A stretch of DNA of 64,000 nucleotides, from contig JALMGJ010000014.1 in assembly GCA_023362775.1 (NCBI GenBank), positions 1,488,001 through 1,552,000 on the forward strand. The letters run 5' to 3'. How positions within the stretch are numbered: the stretch's first letter is position 1; each line of letters starts with the position of its first letter. The notes under the pieces are model-generated. The model was not told where the DNA came from. It was given only the letters and a program-made list of their open reading frames with translations, and made no database searches. The position numbers were made by a program, and so were the translations under genes. Source of the stretch: Charina bottae. Lineage: Eukaryota > Chordata > Lepidosauria > Squamata > Charinaidae. Shown piece by piece: positions 11,860 to 23,439 of the stretch.

Positions 11860-11940
11860 TGCTCATCAGCTGTTAGAAAGGGGAGAAGGTGTGGACTAGA
11901 TGGTCTTCGGGTCCCTCCATGACTCTAGGATTCTATGAGT
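11860..11940 (+). mobile_element. CR1 LINE 3' end
   Basis: GGACTAGATGGTC...GGTCCCTCCATGACTCTAGGATTCTATGA matches the CR1 3'UTR and its ATTCTATGA terminal repeat. Confidence 0.7.
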
Positions 11941-12784
11941 GCTCCTTGGCGCCATCTCAGCCGACCTGTCCCCCCCCCCCAGATATTCTGTGTCACCCCT
12001 CCATATGCACTGTGCTCCCACCATTCTCAGCCAGCTTCTCCCCCATGATGGGAGTTGTAGTCCCACATCTGAAAGGTGCTGACCTTGACAGGAATTCAAC
12101 TCTTTTTGCCAGGTAAATTTTATATAAAGTGGAAACATGGATGTCACTTGTGCCTCCTGCTGGTGGAATGTCATTTTGCAACGAAACAGCTAACTCAGGA
12201 ACACCAGGCGTTTTCAAGAGGGATTTCTCTACTGTACAGGAGGCAGTTGTTTGGGATTTCCACCCCATAGTGGCTCTGCCCTGAAAAGTTAGCCAGAATG
12301 AGCATTTCCATTTGCCTGGGCACAGAAATGGGGAAAAACAACATTCAGCAAAATTCTCCTCTTAAAATTGATTAAAACCCTAGTAGCCACGGAGATGGTA
12401 GCTCTCCAGGACACAGTTCCAGATGTGCAAGAGACAATCCACACGCACCCTTCCATCCAGACAATAATGGCAGTCACAGGATGCGCTTCCCTAGGATTAA
12501 TTGAACCCTCGTTTATTCGGTTTGCCCCATTTTCTGGTCTATGTGAGAGAGAGAGAACTATAGAGCGACTACACAGGCTTGGTTCACACAAACTCAACTC
12601 AAGCGGGTCAACGAAACAGAAACATCTTCTAAATTGTTATGATTATGATTATTATTTTAAAAAATGTTGTTTGGTGTTTCATCAGACACAGCCTACAATT
12701 CGAAGGATATTTCAAGGACAGAAAGAGAACAGGGGCAGACAAGGTATCATCCAACAATGTAGAAGGGAGATCAACCCTCTAAAT

Positions 12785-12902
12785 CACTGTTTCTCAAACT
12801 TGGCAACTTTAAGACGGGGACGTCAACTGCCAGAATTCCCCAGCCAGCATGCTGGGAGTTGAAGTCCACAAGTCTTAAAGTCGCCACGTTGGAGAAACAC
12901 TG
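12785..12902. mobile_element. MITE family A copy
   Basis: CACTGTTTCTCAAAC...GGAGAAACACTG around two arms of GTCAACTGCCAGAATTCC type; the flanks CTCTAAAT and CTCTGAGG share five of eight bases. Confidence 0.8.
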
Positions 12903-13924
12903 CTCTGAGGACACTAAGTGCTTACAATGGGGAACTGTAATTTGAAAGGTTGGAAGAAAGCTTTAGTTATCCCAGGATTGTCATTAACAGAAAACACACC
13001 CATCTGCCTTTGGGAGGACATAAGCCAAGCAGGGCTTCCTATGATGCAATTCTGGATCCCTTTCTGGTCCTTTGGCTCAGACCTAGAACATCAGAAGTGA
13101 TAGTAAAGAATGCGCTTCTAGCCATGCGCAGAGAGACATTCATTGACCACAAAGCATCCAAACTTCCTTGCTGGATCTGTCTCAGAGTTGGGCTAGTTGT
13201 GAATCCAGTTTCCACCATCAGCCAGGTCTCTGGAAGGTGGGAAAGTAAATCCTCCTCTTGTATGTGTCTCCAGAGGCTGGTATTTGGAGGTAGTCTGTCC
13301 TGGACCTAGAAGTTCATTTAGCTATCAAGGTTCAATGGAGGCTAATAAACAAATTCTTAGGTGACCAGTCTGTGCTTTTATAAAGCTGGGTTTTAGATCA
13401 GCCTTTCCCAACCGGATCTCCAGATACACCGGGACCAGATCTTTTCTCCTCCAGATCCCCTGCAGTCTTTTCCTTCTACAACCCCACCCACCGCTGGATT
13501 CCTACCGGCAGTCCAGCTCTTTAAAGCTCCAAGGCTACCTCAAGAAAACCAAGCCGTGATGGAAATTCCAGAAGGTATTAGTTCCTGCCAGGAAGATCTG
13601 GGAACGGCCTCTTCTCCGAGGAGGAGCAGCCCGGCTTTCAATGCACCTCTGACACCTTCAGGTGAGCTTTCTCCAGCTCACCTGCTTTGGATGCCTCCCA
13701 AGCAGCTCACCTTCTCAGGTGATCCCTTGCCGCCACGTGCCTCTCTCGGGTCCCTAAGTGGAAGCGCAAGCGAGGTTGTGCAGGTCTCGTGGGAGAGTGT
13801 CACAGCAGGGGTGGCCCGTGACAGCCTGGGGCACACGGAGCCCAGGAGGCCAGCCTAGGAGGCTCGAGGGGCTTTCAAACCCGGGGCTGTAACGTTCTTC
13901 TGTGCAGAAGAACTGACAATCAAG

Positions 13925-13939
13925 CCTGCCTTCTAGTGG
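13925..13939 (-). promoter_or_regulatory. Weaker CTCF-like site in USP2 intron 1
   Basis: The minus strand reads CCACTAGAAGGCAGG, which departs from the consensus core at one position. Confidence 0.3.
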
Positions 13940-15471
13940 CCTTTCGCCAGCAACGCACCCTTGTTTCAGCTGCCTGTTCAGAAGAGCCCAGCCCGGCTTG
14001 AAGGCAACATAAGGAGCCCTTCCGTTCTTCTGTTCTTGCTCTGTCTTGCAAGTCCACCGCTGCTCACACCGAGCACTTCAGCAATCTCCAGGGCTGGCTG
14101 GCTGGCTTCTCTGTTTTCCAAACAAGGCTGTAAGAAGGGCCCGGACCCTGTGGGTCCTTCTTTGCACTCGGGACTCCAACGCGCACCTAATGCCCTCTTG
14201 CTTCTCTGGGTTGGGCGAATGCTGCCCTGAGGGGACTTTCCACTCTGCCCTCCTTGGTCTTCTCTCCGGTGTTCTTCTGTTTTCTTGAAACTCAACACTT
14301 CAGTGAGAACAGAAAGGCAAAGGCCCCCTCCAGGCAAGGCTGGCTTGCAAGGGCTCCAGAAGCCCAGCTGTGTGGTGGCAGACCACTGCTTCTTCCTGGG
14401 ATGCTCTTTGGGCTATCCAGATTTGGGACAGCCCAGGAATCTCCCATCCCAGGCCCTAACTCGCTCAGCCAGCGCCGTGGTGTCCTACAAGCTCCCTTGC
14501 CTGTCCTGCTCTTGTCTCTGACTCAGGACCAAGGTCCCGACCCACGAGGCAGTTTTCCCTAGGTTTCTGATACTCAGGCCATCAGTGCTGATGTTGATGC
14601 CACCAAATCTCACCATCCGTGCACCATAGGGGGGGCACTTGCAAGACCGGGGTGTCCTGAGGTTTGTAGAAATACAACAAACCTCTTGGGGGAGGAGAAT
14701 CCCAGGAGAACTCCCCTCTGAAAAGCCGCCCGGCGAAATCCTCTTTCAAAATTCAGAGCGAGAGGTAGGGAGATGCCACTTAGCCATTGGGGTCACACTC
14801 GATGCGAACCCACAGATGTGCTTTGCTGGCTTTGGCATGGCATGGTGCGTGAGTCCCATGCGTTGGAGGCATCTTTTAAAACTAAGCACAGCTTAGCACC
14901 ACAAGTGGCTCAAGGTCACAGGAGTCCAGCTATGATAATGTCATGCCTGCCATGATGCCGTTCTGTCATCTGACGGATGCACAGGACGTCATCCACGCCC
15001 TTTGTGCCGTGAGATCACGAGGCCTGTCGGAGCACTGTCCTCGCCCTGCTTCTCCCTCCAGGCGCACTAAGTTCCTCTAGACAGGGAATGTGGAACTGGC
15101 TGCCCCCCCCCAACCATTGCTGGACTTCCACTCCGAGCATCCCTCACCACTGGGGGACCAGCTGAGATTGCGGGAGGGAGGGAGAAAGTTCAGCAAAAGT
15201 GGGCGGCCTCTGGTCCCCTGCGATCCTTTCCAGAAATCTTTTCCACAATCCTTCCATTATTTTTTTCTGCTGCTTTATTTTGTAAGCAGATGCCCTGAGG
15301 ACGCGAGCTGAGATGTCCTGCACACAAAGCAGGTGTTTTTGCTCTGAGCCTGCCCCCCCCACCCCCCCACCCCCGAGACTGGCCCTCCCATTGAGCAGAA
15401 GTTAGGCATCTCCACTCTCTTAAGCTCTTCCGCCATCAATAATTCAGATCAAGGACAGACTCCAAGTAGAT

Positions 15472-15604
15472 CAGTGTTTTACAACCTTGGCAACTTCAAG
15501 AGGGGTGGCCTTCAACTCCCAGAATTCCCCAGCCAGCATGGCTGGCTGGGGAATTCTGGGAGTTGAAGTCCACCCCTCTTAATGTTGCCAAGTTTGACAC
15601 AACG
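15472..15604. mobile_element. MITE family A copy
   Basis: CAGTGTTTTACAACC start, long inverted arms around GCCAGCATGGCTGGC, and a degraded right end. Perfect 8-base duplication AAGTAGAT (15464-15471, 15605-15612). Confidence 0.85.
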
Positions 15605-16285
15605 AAGTAGATGAAAACGGGAAGGGCTTTCTCTGAGCCAGGCTCGGCTTTAGGTGGCAAAAATCACAGTTTTTCTCCCCCCTTTGCACAGCGGGAATTT
15701 CAGGGGTGCCACTTCTTGCCTCCCAGCATCCAAGCCCAGGAAAGTTGGGGAAGGAAGCTCCTGTGAGGCCGGAGGTGATGGTGCTTACAGCCCAACACCC
15801 CCGAAAAGCTGCTCTTGAATTTCCAGCCAGAACGCTCGTGTTTCTTTATGAATCATTTAAGCCACGACCTTGCGGTTGCCACTGCTCTAGAAAAAGGCAC
15901 TCTTTGTAACCGATGTTCGATTCGGTGCTCCACAGAAAACTGGCCACGGGTCTCAAAGACGAGGGGGCACCCTAGTTCCAGGGGCGTTGAGACACCTTGC
16001 GTGTGCTGCCCCTTCCCCAAGAACCTCTGCAACCTGAGGAGGTTTCTTCCATGGAAGAATGCCGTGGTAAATGCTTTAATTCTGCACCTTCCGTGGCTGC
16101 CCTGTGACCTGGGGAAGTGCCAGGCGCTGTATCTTTTCAAGGCACGTGAGACTGTTGGCCACTTGATTTCTGGCCGTTGTTTGCATGCTCTTGGCTAAAA
16201 AACAGTATCTGCGCATTACACAGCTCAGACTCCGTACTCTTATTTGTAAAATGGGAATATACAGTATATAAATATGTATACGTGT

Positions 16286-16755
16286 CATCATTGGCGATCA
16301 CTCGTAGCCGAGTAAGATTGTCTTCCAAAGGTAAAATTTTAACAGTGGATCCGTAAGTGGCTATAAAGGCCAATTCTGGATCCGTACAACCTCCCACAAT
16401 GAGGGCATAGGTTTCCGGGTGGGAGACGGTCATGATGAGGGTTTGCCTGACGTGCCTTCCTTTTAGCTCTTTTCTCCTTTTCGCCCTGTACTCGTGCTTC
16501 TTCAAAGTCCATAGCGCCATTAATAAAGGCTGACCTCCAATTGAAACGCTCATGAGTTAGGGCTTCCCAGTTCTCAATGCTGATATTACATTTTTTTAAA
16601 TTAGGTTTGAGAGTGTCTTTGAATCTCTTTTGCTGTCCACCAATATTCCGTTTTCCATTCTTAAGTTGGGAGTAAAGTAGCTGCTTTGGAAGACGATGGT
16701 CAGGCATTCGAACAACATGACCGGTCCAGCGAAGTTGATGTTGGATGAAAGTTGT
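16286..16755 (-). mobile_element. 5'-truncated copy of the same LINE family
   Basis: 470 bases holding only the ORF C-terminus (LRWTGHVVRM to the terminal zinc finger) and the short 3' end. It is flanked by an 11-base duplication TGTATACGTGT (16275-16285, 16756-16766). It differs from the 51-kb copy at only a few positions over the shared stretch, so both are recent. Confidence 0.85.
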
Positions 16756-16766
16756 TGTATACGTGT

Positions 16767-17065
16767 ATGTATATATCAATTGATATAGCGCCTATCTCAA
16801 ATATATGACTCTGGGTGGCTCACAAACAATTAAAAAGCAATGTAGAAACAATGTAAAACAACCATGTCAGAGCAATAAAAACCATATAAAAGCCATACAA
16901 CAAAATCCACAGCCGGGGTATTCTAACATCCATCAATAGAAATCAATACAGCCACTATACAGGCTCTACCACACCTTGGGTCCCTATACCTGATGGCAAA
17001 ATCACATTTTGTGTGTGTGTGTGTGTGTGTGTGTATACATACAGACACTCACACACATATATATA
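16767..17065. repeat. Degraded interspersed repeat and (GT)n
   Basis: A diverged relative of the CR1-like tail (GACTCTGGGTGGCTCACAAAC), followed by a (GT)12 array at 17011-17034 and GA-rich sequence. Confidence 0.4.
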
Positions 17066-17329
17066 GTGGGGGAGGGGAGGGGAGAGAAGAGAAAGCAGGC
17101 CCATTAAGCTTAGAAGAAAGTGTGGAAGAAAGAGAAGAAAACGGGGCAGATAGAACCACAGAGCTGAGATGGAGAGATTACTGGGATTCAGACCTTAATG
17201 GTTTGGGCTAAAGTTTAACTCCCCACCCTCAACACGTGAAATAACCCCAAAGTCCTAGAACACAGAACGCCTCTCCCTTCCCTCCGGACCCTGCAACCGA
17301 GTGCCTTTCCCCTTTTCCAACCCCCCTTC

Positions 17330-17790
17330 TAGGGGGGCACCGAGTTCACCAAACCAGGAGCCGCAGCGTCGCGGAGCGAAGGGGGGCTCCCGAGAGAAGC
17401 CGCGGCCCCGCGGAGCCCACCTGATTCCCCTCCGGCCCCCCAGCGAGGAGGCCAGGGCCGCCGCTCCCTCCAGCCTCTGCGCCCGGGGAAAGATTCTCAG
17501 CCAGACCCGCCTCGGGCGCTCGGGACTCTCCTCCGCCAGGCAGAAGCGCTCGCCGGCCAGGCCGAGGTGACGAAGAAGCCGGCCCGGCAGCGGCTGGCCT
17601 CTCTCCTCGGGGCCTTGTTTTCAGAGGCTCCCACGGAGGAGTTTCACCGGTTGCTGAGGAAACAGCCCTTTCAGGGTGCCCGGCCGAAAGTTGAGGGTTG
17701 GCCGGTTGCCCTGGCCGGGCTCCAGCTGGCCCTCGGTCGCTGCGCTGGAGAAAGAAAGCCAGGGCAGCAGGAAGGAGGCGGCTGGTGGGG
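17330..17790. promoter_or_regulatory. Small CpG-rich patch within USP2 intron 1
   Basis: About 450 bases with many CpG dinucleotides in otherwise CpG-poor intron. There are possible donors on both strands: minus ATCAG|GTGGGC near 17421 and plus CCGAG|GTGACG near 17568. It could be an internal promoter or an alternative first exon, or just a GC-rich relic. Nothing in it is recognisably coding. Confidence 0.35.
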
Positions 17791-18979
17791 TGGGGTGGGG
17801 TGGGGCGGCTTGCAAAAAGCGCCTCCCTTCCCTGGTGGGACTCTCGGGGGTCTGCCGGGCAGAAGGAAGAATCCTTGGAAGGGCCGCCATGCACGCTGAT
17901 GGCCACCCCGGGCTAGGAGAGACCCAGGCATCCCATCCGAGAGAGGCCATGACATCACGTGCATCCCGAAGCCGTCACGCAAGTCACGCCATTCGCGCAA
18001 GGATGTCATGGTGCGTGTGATGTCACCACCCCGATGGATGCCCAGGAAGAGAAGGAGCAATAGAGCCAGCAAAACCTCCTGGGGAAATTCTGCTCCCTGT
18101 GACTGACCGGATCTTCCCCGCAAAGCCCAGAGATGCTCCGGCGAAAGGGGAAGAAGGCGGGAGTCACCCCTTTCCAAGCAAGATCAGATGCAGGCGAGTT
18201 GGGCGCAGGCCTGGTCTTTTAAAATACAGGTGCTGAAGGAAAGAGGAATTTCAGAAAGCCTTCCCCCCTCTCTGAGGCCAGCTGTGGCCTCTGGGTAAAA
18301 TTCCCACCACAAACATATTTGGGCTTGGTCACCTTCCCAGCTCCTTCTCCCCAAACCCACCCGTGGAAAAGAGCCCAAGCCAGCATTATCCCGTCTTCAC
18401 TGTTCTTCCAAGATCGTTAGTTGGGTGAAGACTAATGATCAAACCCATCCACTACAACCTCTAGGGTGAACTTAATTCACGGAGGCTTTCTGTCCAAAAA
18501 TCAGTGCTGAATCCAAATGTGCACCAGTTGGAACGTCAGCCCCGAAACGTCTCTCGCACTTCAGAAGGACTCTTTCAAGGTCAGCCCCCCAACACTTGTC
18601 CAACCTTTTTGATCTTGAAATGGACCCTCCCCACTTTTGATTTGTATGGTCTGTTTTAAGATCAAAACGTGTCCAGTAAGGCTGAGACGGGGCATTTTTG
18701 GAATGGGGACATTTCAGCCTTCCCCTCTTTTGCTCAACTGAAATGGTGAGTGAATATGTCTGCTTGCTCTGCTGCCATCTTAACTCGCAACTCTAGTGCG
18801 TCCTGGTCTCTCGGCTCTTGTGTCAAAGGAATCATTTGTTAATCAATTCCAGCCTTAACAACCTAGCTGAAGACTGGGGCTGCCACTCCTGCTTAGTTGG
18901 CTGGGGATGATGGGGATTGGTCCATCTGGAGGGTCCATCTGGAGGAAGGCTGTGCCAGAATATCACAAGGGTTTTATCA
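17791..18979. other. USP2 intron 1, no recognisable feature
   Basis: Ordinary sequence. GTCACGCAAGTCACGCC (about 17974) and GTCATGGTGCGTGTGATGTCAC (about 18004) form a small imperfect inverted repeat with several CRE-like half-sites. Confidence 0.35.
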
Positions 18980-19022
18980 GTATATTCCGCCTATATATTC
19001 CGCCTATATATTCCGCCTATAT
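18980..19022. repeat. Three tandem 13-base units
   Basis: ATATTCCGCCTAT repeated three times. Confidence 0.8.
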
Positions 19023-19039
19023 CAGTACATGCCGCCTTG

Positions 19040-19325
19040 CTTGGGGCCAAGGAAGAAATAGTCACTCTTGGGGATGGCTAATACCTTAGAGAGCCCCTCT
19101 CCTACATCGGATTGAGTTAGATCTTTTTACTATTCTTGCCTCTTGGATTTTAATCTTGTTTTATAATTTAGTATTTTTACATTGTATGTATATTTTATGT
19201 TTCGTGTTTTTATTATCTTGTTGTAAACCGCCCAGAGTCCCTCCGGAGGAGGGAGATGGGCGGTGATAGAAGTTTGATTGATTGATTGATTGATAAATAA
19301 ATAAATAAATAAATAAATAAATATT
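19040..19325 (+). mobile_element. CR1-like 3' tail with (GATT)n(AAAT)n
   Basis: GGGGATGGCTAAT..., TTGTAAACCGCCCAGAGTCC, GGGAGATGGGCGGTGATAGA, then tandem GATT and AAAT. The same module lies at 50440-50705. Confidence 0.55.
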
Positions 19326-19476
19326 CTCCCATCAACACTTCTCATTCAAAGTGAGCAATTTCTGTCTTTCTTGCACTGTTGTTCTGCCCACCTGCGAGGG
19401 CCATGTTGGGCCAACCAGGTTTCAAATGGCTTTATGCCCTGCGTGTCCAGACTTGATGCCACCAAGCATCACAGAA

Positions 19477-19589
19477 GGAGTCCGATAGCCCCCTTTCCCA
19501 CTAACATGTTTTATGCAAAGGCATCAGCTTTGCAAAAGCTGATGCCTTTGCATAAAATGTGTTAGTTGGAAAAGGGGCTACCAGACTCC
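19477..19589. repeat. Long imperfect hairpin
   Basis: About 55-base arms with roughly six mismatches around a 3-4 base loop; the inner 20 bases (GCAAAGGCATCAGCTTT) are perfect. The arm unit resembles fragments at about 45620-45660 and 35750-35780, so it derives from an interspersed repeat. Confidence 0.7.
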
Positions 19590-20723
19590 AGATTTTAAGC
19601 CATGATAGACTAACATGGCTCTCCTACAATTACGATGCTTTCCACATTCAAGAGATCAGTGCTGGCTGAACCAAGTCAAAGGTCGTTCAGTATAAAACAC
19701 CATTGACTAAGGACACGCTAAGTTGGGACACAGCATGGTATGCCGGGACCAAAGCAATCATATTATGGTTTAGCACATCACAACAAGCCAACCAGGGTTG
19801 GATAGCACAGCCAACGCAGGACGGATGTGCAAAACCACAATGCTTCTAGGGCCCGAACAACTCCGAGCAGATGAACTCTTAGCCCTTTGCTCGGTCCTTC
19901 ACAACTTGTTCTTACAACCCTGCTGACCTCTTACTCCAGAACGCAAATGGTCCTCAAAATAACAAAATATGCCTTAACCCCTTTTCTCCCCCCCGCCACG
20001 AGCTTGATCCAACAGCTTGACCCTAGCCCCATGGTGGTCTAAAAGTTATCTTACTTACCCCTGGAGGACATGCCTTCTTCAGTAGCTCTGGGAAGCAGCT
20101 CCTTCAAGGTTGGAGTTTGCTGTAACCCATCATTAGCCGAGCAACTCAAATACATGTTGCGCAAACAATTAGCATGGCAGGATATAATTAAGCGGGATGG
20201 AATTTGGCATGAGGAACCAAGCTGCCACCTCAGAGGGTCACGCCAACAGGTCATTAGTTAAGTAATGCTCACAAAATACTTGTAAAGATCAGCAGGATCC
20301 TGGCCCTCTTTTGCAATGCATATGTGTGAATGCATTTGCACAAATGCATTGCTGTTGTTGCTGGAGAAAGACAGACAGACAGACAGGCAGCACACTGTGC
20401 CTGCCTATTGAGTTAATTCATCTCCTCTGTTTCAACAAGACCGTAAACCATCAGCTAACCGCGTGCTAAGATGCACCAAACTAGTCTAGCTTTGCCTCCT
20501 TCGAGGACTGCAGGCCTTAGGTTTATAAAGGACCTTCTAAAGTGTGTTGTGTAAACACAACCTCCAAATTGGAGCCCAGAGGAAAAGCCCCAAGCAGAAG
20601 AAGACCCAAGGAAGAATCGTAAGACAGAAGGACAAGGTGCGTTTTGCACAAGGAGGCCCCACTTTCGATTCCCAGCCGAGTGAAGGAGAGGCGGTCAGAG
20701 TGTAGGGTTTTCTGTATCTCTCT

Positions 20724-20738
20724 GCTGCCCTCCAGTGG
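20724..20738 (-). promoter_or_regulatory. Candidate CTCF site in USP2 intron 1
   Basis: The minus strand reads CCACTGGAGGGCAGC, a full match to the CTCF core consensus. Confidence 0.45.
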
Positions 20739-21480
20739 CGGTTCAGATTGCTGCAATCCCTGCCTTGGTCTCTGAAACCTGCCAAAGGGAGGCACCCTCT
20801 TGCTTTCCCTGGATGTGTGAACCCCTTTGGATACATCGATTCCAGTTCAGCCTTGCAGAACCAAACATCCCCACAACGGTGTGCATTGCGAGCTCCACCT
20901 CTGGCAAGGGAGACATCTCAAGACTGGCTCCAGGGAAGCCCAATAACCCTGTGATCCCCCCCTCACCCCATTGTAGGAAGCTCACCGTTTGCGTCTGCCA
21001 CGTCTACGAGAGCTTTGTTCCTTGTGGTGTTAGAAGCAAAGTGGCATCATCTCACAAAGACTGCCTGGGGCTGTGGGAGATACAGAGAGAGCTGGTGAAT
21101 CACTCAGAGACACACAAACAGGTGGACACACCCGTGGGAACTCAGGTGCAGGCAGGCAGGGAACTGGAGCCCTGGCAAAGGGAGAGCCCGGCATGGCACG
21201 GGGAGAAGACCGCCTCTGCTGCCGCGGCTGGTGCGCCCTCTCTCTTCCAGGCATGGCGTGCATCAGAGGCGTTTCTGGAGCACGCTGCGCCTTCAAAGGG
21301 CTCCAGAGATGTTGCGGTTTGCAGGCGGGCCAGGGACGCAGCTGACTCTTTCCGGTACCAAGGTGGGGCCTCTGAAGCGACCCAGAAGGGAAAGACGCTG
21401 CTCAACAAGGAAGGATGCAGGGAAAGGAAGGGCTGGGAGAGAATCCAGGGACAGCAAATAATGTTGCATCCCTTCCAAGT

Positions 21481-21665
21481 CAGCCAGTTTGGCGTAGCGG
21501 TTAAAGGCGCTGAACTAGGGGCAGGAAGGCCCTTCCTGAGGCACAGAAGCCGGCTGGGCAACTTTGGGCCAGTCCCTCTCTCTCAGCCTCATCCTGGAAG
21601 GATGGCACACCACTTCCGAATATGTTGCCAAGCCCACTGCAGGGACCGGTCCACAGAGCCATCAG
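21481..21665 (+). mobile_element. Sauria-type SINE, second copy
   Basis: The same head (AGCCAGTTTGGCGTAGCGG) and core (TTTGGGCCAGTCCCTCTC, CACCACTTCCGAATATGTTGCCAAG). It is diverged and has lost the BovB-like tail. Confidence 0.75.
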
Positions 21666-21942
21666 GAACCGGGTTTGACAACGCAACAACATCCCTTCAA
21701 AAAATGCACCTTTTTTTTCCTTCCATTTCCTGCCCCTGGTGCTCTCTTTGGCTTTGCGGGGGCTCTGGCCATCTCTGCCGAGCCCCCCACCTGGGCCAAG
21801 CCCTCGAGCTGCAGGGGAAGCTGGAAAGGGCAAGTCAGGGACTTTTGCAGCCCTGATTTTTCTCCCCAATTGCCACTTAAGGGAGATCCGTCTCCTGGAG
21901 CAAGACCAGCAGCTGTTTGGTGAAAGGAAGCCTGAAGCAAAT

Positions 21943-21966
21943 CGGTGTGTGTGTGTGTGTGTGTGT
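21943..21966. repeat. (GT)n microsatellite
   Basis: Twelve GT units. Confidence 0.9.
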
Positions 21967-22182
21967 GGCAACACTTTTACAGGGCATTCGGTGCCCAGAC
22001 TGTCTTCCAGACTGTCTTCGGGGGGTCCCACATCAAAGCTTTACCCCTTCCCCAGTTCCCCTTCCCTCTTTCCTTCAGCCACAGCTCTCAGGGATACCTG
22101 AAGACCATCAGGACCGAGAGAACGTGGCTTGCAAACCCTGGCTCAGTGAGATGCAGGAGGCTGCAAGCTGCCAGGGAGGGAG

Positions 22183-22190
22183 TATAAAAG
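22183..22190 (+). promoter_or_regulatory. Consensus TATA box in USP2 intron
   Basis: TATAAAAG preceded by GGGAG and followed by GGCCC. It is a good match to a core-promoter TATA element, but no downstream donor or reading frame supports a gene. Confidence 0.2.
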
Positions 22191-23264
22191 GGCCCAGATA
22201 TTGGTGGTAGAGAAGCAAATCACACCAGCTTCACATGTTTTGGAGTATAACTCCCTGGATTACAAGGCAACAGGAGCAGTGATCAAGGATTAAATGAGCT
22301 GTAGTCAGAACGCCAAGCCTTGTCCTGTCTAGTCCACTTTCTGATGCCACGGCAGTTAACCAGGGAGGAATCCAAAGCAGGATAAGAAGTTAGAAGCACA
22401 GAGGTAATCTCTAGCCATCAGGATTAGTAACCTTATTTTCTATGAACCTGGTTAATACTTTTTAAAAGCTGTCCAGGTTAGCCCGCATGGCATCTTCTGC
22501 CAATGGATCCCACAGGCTTATTACACCTCTATGGTTCATCTTGTTCAAAAGTATGCACCCCACAGCAGCCAACAATCAGAGGCCTCCAGGAAACTCACAA
22601 CCTGGACATAAAAACAACTGTCCTCCTGCATTTTCTTGAAAAGCTATCTTTTTGAAAGACTGGAGAGAAAAGGTAAACAGCTATTCACAGACCTTTCTTT
22701 CTGTTATAATGTCATGCCCCAAATGTGTAGACAGACAGATATGAAATTATTTTTCAAAAGAAAAATATTGAGGACTAGCATCTTTGAAATCCTCATTAGA
22801 AAGACTGAGTGCCGCACTGATTCAAATTGAGCTGATTTCTTTGCTTCTGGTGTGAGCCATGGCTGACTGAAGACATCTCTGCAAATGAGCAGAAACAATG
22901 ACTGCTGTGAAGAACAAAAGACTAGGGAACCTCTCCGGAGAAGGGAGAGAATGGGAGATTGCCCACAAGTGCTCAGAATGACAGCTCCTCTTGAGGAGAC
23001 TGTAAAGCACCAGTCTCCCAAGGGTTTGAGTGCCAGGAGGAAAGGAAGACAACATCTTTGCTCTCAACAGTGGCTGAGCCTTTCGTATGGACACTACGCC
23101 AGCCAAACCCACTTTCTAATCACATTCAGAAATGTTCAATTGAACCACTTTATGGATATTAGAGACCTTCAAAACGGTGAGCTTAATTTGACACCTGGTG
23201 AGTTTTATCTTCTTCGGATTTAAGAAATTTTAAACAGAGACTTAAGAATTTAAAGTAATATACA

Positions 23265-23420
23265 ATTCCGTGTGCGTCATGCGGCCACATGACTGTGGAA
23301 GCGTCTTCGGACAAAGCTGGCTCTTCGGCTAACAAATGGAGATGAGAACTGGCCCCTAGAGTCGGACACAACTGAACAAATGTGCGGGGGGAACCTTTAC
23401 CTTTTTTTTTTTTTACAATT
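23265..23420 (+). mobile_element. tRNA-derived SINE, 3' half, second copy
   Basis: Shares GTGCGTCATGCGGCCACATGA and the ending GGGGGAACCTTTACC with the copy at 1028-1272. It keeps a GAGTCGGACACAACTGAAC block that resembles the BovB tail, then runs into poly-T. Confidence 0.65.
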
Positions 23421-23439
23421 GGCAAAAAGCAAAAAAAAA

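Larger units (their letters stand above)
11941..15471. other. USP2 intron 1, largely repeat-poor sequence
   Basis: Apart from the MITE at 12785-12902 and the CTCF-like site at 13925 I see no gene, RNA or repeat. Mixed-frame ORFs here have no conserved features. Confidence 0.4.
19590..23264. other. USP2 intron 1, central part
   Basis: Holds the CTCF candidate at 20724, a Sauria SINE, a GT array and a TATA box. A 373-codon plus-strand open frame (20735-21856) crosses the SINE and has no recognisable domain. 22440-22560 resembles a decayed LINE fragment, but weakly. Confidence 0.35.
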
